A stretch of DNA of 64,000 nt from Pedobacter polysacchareus (GTDB lineage Bacteria; Bacteroidota; Bacteroidia; Sphingobacteriales; Sphingobacteriaceae), in NCBI RefSeq assembly GCF_019802255.1, contig NZ_JAHYSS010000005.1:248001-312000 (forward strand). Reading direction: 5' to 3'. Below, in pieces: positions 60,309-64,000 of this stretch (positions within the stretch are counted from its first letter, which is position 1; each line of letters begins with the position of its first letter). Made by a program: the position numbers and the translations under genes. The notes beneath the pieces were generated by a model. That model ran no database searches. It was not told the DNA's origin and was given only the letters and a program-made list of their open reading frames with translations.

Positions 60309-61415
60309 ATGGGACAGCATGTTTTGTTTATTACAACGGGCCTACGTAAAGGTGGTGCAGAAACGCAGCTGATTAAAATTGCGCGGTTTCTAAAAAGTCA
60401 GCAGTACAAGGTGAGGGTAGTTTCTTTAAAACCTATAAATGATTTCAATATTGATTTTCAAAGAGAAGGCCTGGATGTGGTGTTTCTCAAAAGCTGGAGT
60501 CGTCGTCCTTTTTCGAATCTTTTACGGCTATACAAGACAGTCAGGGAATTTAATCCGGATGTGGTCATTGCGTTTATGTTTATCTCCATCATTTTTGCTC
60601 GTTTTCTAAAAATGTGGTTTGGTTTTAACCTGATCTCTTCCATAAGAACCCCCGTGATTGCAAATAAGTGGTACGTGCTCTTTAAGCTAACCGCAGATTG
60701 GGACGATGTAGTAGTGTATAACTCTTACAAATCGAAATCTAATTTTGAACAAAATAAGCTGGTTAAGAAGCCAGGCCTGGTGATAAATAATGCCATTTCT
60801 ATTCCTGCTCTTTCCAGGACAAGCGATAACCATCCAGTGAAGCAACCTTTTGTCTGGATTTCAATGGCACATTTTGTTCCTGAAAAGGATTATGTAACGC
60901 TCTTTAAAGCGATATCCTTAATGAAAAATGAAAACTTTAGACTAGATGTTTTGGGTAATTTATTTGATCAGGATTGGCCTTTTGAAATGATTAAAGAATT
61001 GGATATAGCGCACCATGTGAATCTGTTGGGATTAAAAACAGAGACCAGTACTTTTCTGGAGAAAGCAGATGGTTTTGTGCTTTCCTCCTTTTTAGAGGGG
61101 ATGCCAAACGCATTATTGGAAGCCATGGCCTATCAAAAACCTGTAATTGCATCCGCCGTTGCTGGTATTGAAGAGTTACTTGAAAATGTGGATGGTGGTT
61201 TTCTTTTTAAACAAGGCGATGCTCTAGAGCTTGCTTCAAAAATGAAGCGCATCATGCATATGCCAGTTCAGGAACGGGAGGCAATGGGGAAAAATGGAAG
61301 GCGACATATTGAGCAATACTTTTCAGAAGAAAAGGTCTTGCAGGACTGGCTGTCATTAATCGGACAGTTTGCTGAAAACAAGGTGGTTTCTTTATCAGGA
61401 TTCTTATCACAATAA
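60309..61415 (+). CDS. Glycosyltransferase family 4 (third of three)
   Basis: A 368-residue GT-B enzyme: TTGLRKGGAETQLIKIARFL at the N-terminus, WISMAHFVPEKDYVTLFKAI opening the donor domain, and SSFLEGMPNALLEAMAYQKPVIASAVAG with the E-x7-E pair. It resembles PelF/WcaL-like retaining transferases of EPS loci. It lies 48 bases after the propeller gene. Confidence 0.91.
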   Translation: MGQHVLFITTGLRKGGAETQLIKIARFLKSQQYKVRVVSLKPINDFNIDFQREGLDVVFLKSWSRRPFSNLLRLYKTVREFNPDVVIAFMFISIIFARFLKMWFGFNLISSIRTPVIANKWYVLFKLTADWDDVVVYNSYKSKSNFEQNKLVKKPGLVINNAISIPALSRTSDNHPVKQPFVWISMAHFVPEKDYVTLFKAISLMKNENFRLDVLGNLFDQDWPFEMIKELDIAHHVNLLGLKTETSTFLEKADGFVLSSFLEGMPNALLEAMAYQKPVIASAVAGIEELLENVDGGFLFKQGDALELASKMKRIMHMPVQEREAMGKNGRRHIEQYFSEEKVLQDWLSLIGQFAENKVVSLSGFLSQ

Positions 61416-61454
61416 CTAGCTACAAATTCAATTTAACGCTTAAAATCAGAAAAC

Positions 61455-63299
61455 ATGTGCGGAATATTTGGAACCTTAAATTTTAATTCCAGTAAAGACC
61501 AACAACATATTTACCGTGATTTGTTTCATCGTGGGCCAGATGAGCAACGCCATGTCCAACAAGATAATTTGGAGTTATACCATACCAGACTGGCCATACA
61601 GGACCTGACTGACCAAGGTCAGCAGCCGATGAAATATGAAGAGCTCACTATTGTTTTTAATGGGGAGATTTATAATCACCTGGATATCAGGAGAAAATAT
61701 GGCTTGCAGAGTTCTTCAAGTTCTGATACGAAAACCATTTTGATGTTGTACAAGGTCATTGGAATGAAAATGTTGGAAGAGTTCGATGGCATGTTTGCCT
61801 TTGCCTTATATGACTCCATCAAAAAAAAGCTTTACCTCGCCAGAGATCGTGCAGGGAAGAAACCACTCTATGTATATGTTAAAGGACTGCAATGCGTTTT
61901 TTCTTCTGAATTGAATATTCTATCCAAAGTGGTGCGTCCAGAAATAGATTATGCGGCCATAGCGGATTACCTCTATCTGGGCTATCATTACAGAAAAGCC
62001 ACTCCTTATCAAGGGGTAACAGAGTTGGAAAATGGCTGTTATCTGGAGATAGACACCCATACCAATCTCAGTAAAAAGGTGAAATGGTTTGATATGGCTA
62101 TTTACTATCAGCAAGAGAATAAATTAAAGTATGCTGATGCGATTGAAAGGTTAGACCATCACCTTCATTTGGCGATAAAAAGAAGGATTGATAGTTCAGA
62201 TCTGGATGTCGGGGCATTTTTAAGCGGTGGGATTGATAGCGGATTGGTGACCTCAATAGCAGCCGAACATACCACAAATTTAAAGACGTTTACCGTTAAG
62301 GTAGAAGGAAGCTATGATGAGTCTCATTTGGCGCAAAAAGTAGCTCAAAAATATTCGACCAACCATACGGTGGTCGACATCACTTTTTCAGATTTACAAA
62401 AGGATATAGAAAAAATACTCATCAACCATGGTGAACCCAATTGTGATAATTCAGCGATTCCTAGTTACTATGTAGCAAAAGAAGCAAAAAAACACATTAC
62501 AGTAGTGTTAAATGGCGATGGAGCCGATGAGTTATTCGGTGGTTATCGCCGTTATGTGCCTTTCAAACATTTTGATTTTTTTAACTCTGGTAAAGTAAGT
62601 ACTACTGCCGCAAAAATGCTGACCAGCATTCTGCCAATTGCAAATGAAAAACAAAGCAGTTACAACTATGTGTATCGTTTGTTAAAGTTAGCTGGTTATG
62701 ATGATTTGCTTAAGGTGTATAATTCGGCATCCTGTGACTTGTTTGTGGGCTTTGAAGACCAATTTATTCGTAAACCATTGATGAAAGAGATCACGGCAGA
62801 CCTGATGACCGTCAATCAAATGCCAATCACCTCCTTAAAAAAAATCATCCTTACGGATTTTCAATCGATGCTTTTCAGTCGATTACTTCCTAAAATGGAT
62901 ATTGCTACAATGGCTCATTCCCTGGAGGGAAGAAGTCCATTTTTATCCAAAGAAATATTGGAATTCGCCCCAGGCTTACAGGATCATTTTAAGATAGATA
63001 AATTCAAAACTAAGCCGATTTTGAGAGACCTGGCGATCAGGTACCTGCCTGCAGAGCTGATCAATCAACCTAAACGTGGGTTTGAAATCCCCCTGAAATC
63101 TTGGGTAAATGGCGAATTGAAGGATATTATCAACGATTACCTGCTCGCTCCGGATGCACTTTATGCAAAAATCATTAAGAAAAGTTTTATAGAAGATTTA
63201 TTGGACTCGAAAGTTAAAATCTCCGATGAAAGAAGGGCGAAAATTCTCTTCTGCATTTTTGGACTGGAAGTTTGGTTCAAGGGCTGTTATCGCCAGTAG
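61455..63299 (+). CDS. asnB: Asparagine synthetase B-type glutamine amidotransferase
   Basis: A 614-residue enzyme. Cys2 in MCGIFGTLNF is the glutaminase nucleophile once Met is removed; LFHRGPDEQRH and VFNGEIYNHLDIR follow in the class II amidotransferase domain. The synthetase half has the ATP P-loop LSGGIDSGLVTS and GDGADELFGGYRRY. Metabolic AsnB makes asparagine, but copies inside polysaccharide loci (WbpS-like) are thought to amidate uronic-acid carboxyls. With the dehydrogenase at 50762 present, the second role is plausible here. Confidence 0.92.
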   Translation: MCGIFGTLNFNSSKDQQHIYRDLFHRGPDEQRHVQQDNLELYHTRLAIQDLTDQGQQPMKYEELTIVFNGEIYNHLDIRRKYGLQSSSSSDTKTILMLYKVIGMKMLEEFDGMFAFALYDSIKKKLYLARDRAGKKPLYVYVKGLQCVFSSELNILSKVVRPEIDYAAIADYLYLGYHYRKATPYQGVTELENGCYLEIDTHTNLSKKVKWFDMAIYYQQENKLKYADAIERLDHHLHLAIKRRIDSSDLDVGAFLSGGIDSGLVTSIAAEHTTNLKTFTVKVEGSYDESHLAQKVAQKYSTNHTVVDITFSDLQKDIEKILINHGEPNCDNSAIPSYYVAKEAKKHITVVLNGDGADELFGGYRRYVPFKHFDFFNSGKVSTTAAKMLTSILPIANEKQSSYNYVYRLLKLAGYDDLLKVYNSASCDLFVGFEDQFIRKPLMKEITADLMTVNQMPITSLKKIILTDFQSMLFSRLLPKMDIATMAHSLEGRSPFLSKEILEFAPGLQDHFKIDKFKTKPILRDLAIRYLPAELINQPKRGFEIPLKSWVNGELKDIINDYLLAPDALYAKIIKKSFIEDLLDSKVKISDERRAKILFCIFGLEVWFKGCYRQ

Positions 63300-63376
63300 A
63301 ATGCTCCAATTTCTCGCTTCATCCAGGAAAATGCCTTTTAATTTAAAATCATATTTAAACACTTAAAATAATCACT

Positions 63377-64000
63377 ATGAAAATTTTAGTAACTGGTACA
63401 GCCGGATTTATAGGCTTTCATTTAGCAAAACGTTTATTGGAAAGAGGAGATGAAGTTGTTGGGGTAGACGTAATCAATGATTATTACGATATCAATTTAA
63501 AACATGCGCGTTTGGAAGAAACTGGGATTTCTCCGGACCTTATTGTTTATGATCAGCCCATAGCAAGTACAAAATACGACAACTATGTATTTGTGAAATT
63601 GGACCTGAACGATAAGGATGGGATGATGGAGCTCTTTAATACCCATCATTTTGATGCCGTATGTAACCTGGCAGCTCAAGCAGGGGTAAGGTATAGTCTC
63701 ACAAATCCATCAGCCTATGTAGATTCTAATATTAGTGGATTCTTGAATGTGCTGGAATGCTGCAGATTTGCCAATGTGAAACATCTCCTGTATGCGAGTT
63801 CTTCCAGTGTCTATGGTTTAAATGCGAACATGCCCTTTTCGGTTCATCATAATGTAGATCATCCCGTATCCTTATATGCTGCCTCTAAAAAATGCAATGA
63901 GCTGATGGCGCATGCTTATAGCCACCTTTTTAATCTGCCAACTACTGCTTTACGTTTTTTTACAGTCTATGGCCCTTGGGGCAGGCCGGATATGGCTTTG
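63377..64000 (+). CDS. NAD-dependent nucleotide-sugar epimerase, 3' truncated by window edge
   Basis: The first 208 codons of an extended SDR gene, open to the last base. MKILVTGTAGFIGFHLAKRLL is the NAD-binding loop, NLAAQAGVRYS and YASSSSVYG hold the central strand and catalytic Ser, and LYAASKKCNELMAH supplies the Tyr-x3-Lys pair. VRYSLTNPSAYVDSNISGFLNVLE and FTVYGPWGRPDMA are typical of UDP-glucuronate 4-epimerase (GAE/LspL-like). It would convert UDP-glucuronate to UDP-galacturonate or act on a related uronate, in keeping with the dehydrogenase of the cluster. Confidence 0.9.
   Translation, partial: MKILVTGTAGFIGFHLAKRLLERGDEVVGVDVINDYYDINLKHARLEETGISPDLIVYDQPIASTKYDNYVFVKLDLNDKDGMMELFNTHHFDAVCNLAAQAGVRYSLTNPSAYVDSNISGFLNVLECCRFANVKHLLYASSSSVYGLNANMPFSVHHNVDHPVSLYAASKKCNELMAHAYSHLFNLPTTALRFFTVYGPWGRPDMAL

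Noticed and set aside
1..64000. tRNA, rRNA, CRISPR arrays, insertion sequences or prophage
   Set aside because: I looked for T-loop GTTCGA patterns, regularly spaced direct repeats, transposase or integrase motifs and found none. This was by eye, so short or degenerate cases could be missed.

Overview
The window looks like chromosomal DNA of a Bacteroidota bacterium, most likely a Pedobacter-like member of the Sphingobacteriaceae. The evidence is two complete ECF-sigma / FecR / SusC (with STN domain) / SusD sets, TAnnTTTG-type -7 promoter elements, few Shine-Dalgarno sites, a PBP1A with a charged C-terminal tail, Gldg-type ABC permeases and a class-typical thrS-infC-rpmI-rplT operon. I see no tRNA, rRNA, CRISPR array, insertion sequence or prophage. 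This rests on reading sequence and protein motifs by eye; no database search was run.

Layout. 1-3115: the end of an NmrA/QorB-type oxidoreductase, a small exported protein whose reading frame is broken at an A8 run, and an ABC-F ATPase. 3324-4304: an orphan BtrH-like protein. 4432-23203: the most distinctive stretch, a co-directional run of sigma factor, FecR, SusC, SusD, a structured 75-nt spacer, one ABC ATPase, a Gldg-type permease, a protein made of two fused MutS-like halves, an M16 peptidase lipoprotein, a second paralogous permease and a membrane fatty-acid-hydroxylase-type enzyme, closed by a strong terminator. 23451-30699: a second sigma/FecR/SusC/SusD set with no accessory genes. 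Each SusC gene is preceded by a nine-codon leader ORF of the form MKKxxxxDP-stop and then a hairpin.

30796-44135 is mostly housekeeping: a beta-propeller/amidohydrolase fusion, RecQ, a GIN-domain lipoprotein, an Atg22/UMF1-type MFS transporter, a LutA-like Fe-S protein, a long palindromic repeat, then thrS-infC (TTG start)-rpmI-rplT, and convergent bioF-bioD. 44219-50056 holds a LexA-like XRE-S24 repressor divergent from a GIY-YIG-like gene with three matching operator sites between them, PBP1A, an AraC-type regulator and a small HTH regulator.

50762-64000 is an exopolysaccharide or capsule locus, all on the plus strand and running off the right edge: nucleotide-sugar dehydrogenase, Wzx-type flippase, GT2, GT4, initiating sugar-phosphate transferase, Wzy-type polymerase, methyltransferase, GT4, a GINT1-like beta-propeller protein, GT4, an AsnB-type amidotransferase and a nucleotide-sugar epimerase. 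Together these could make a uronic-acid-containing, possibly amidated and methylated glycan through a Wzx/Wzy route. The chemistry is inferred from families only.
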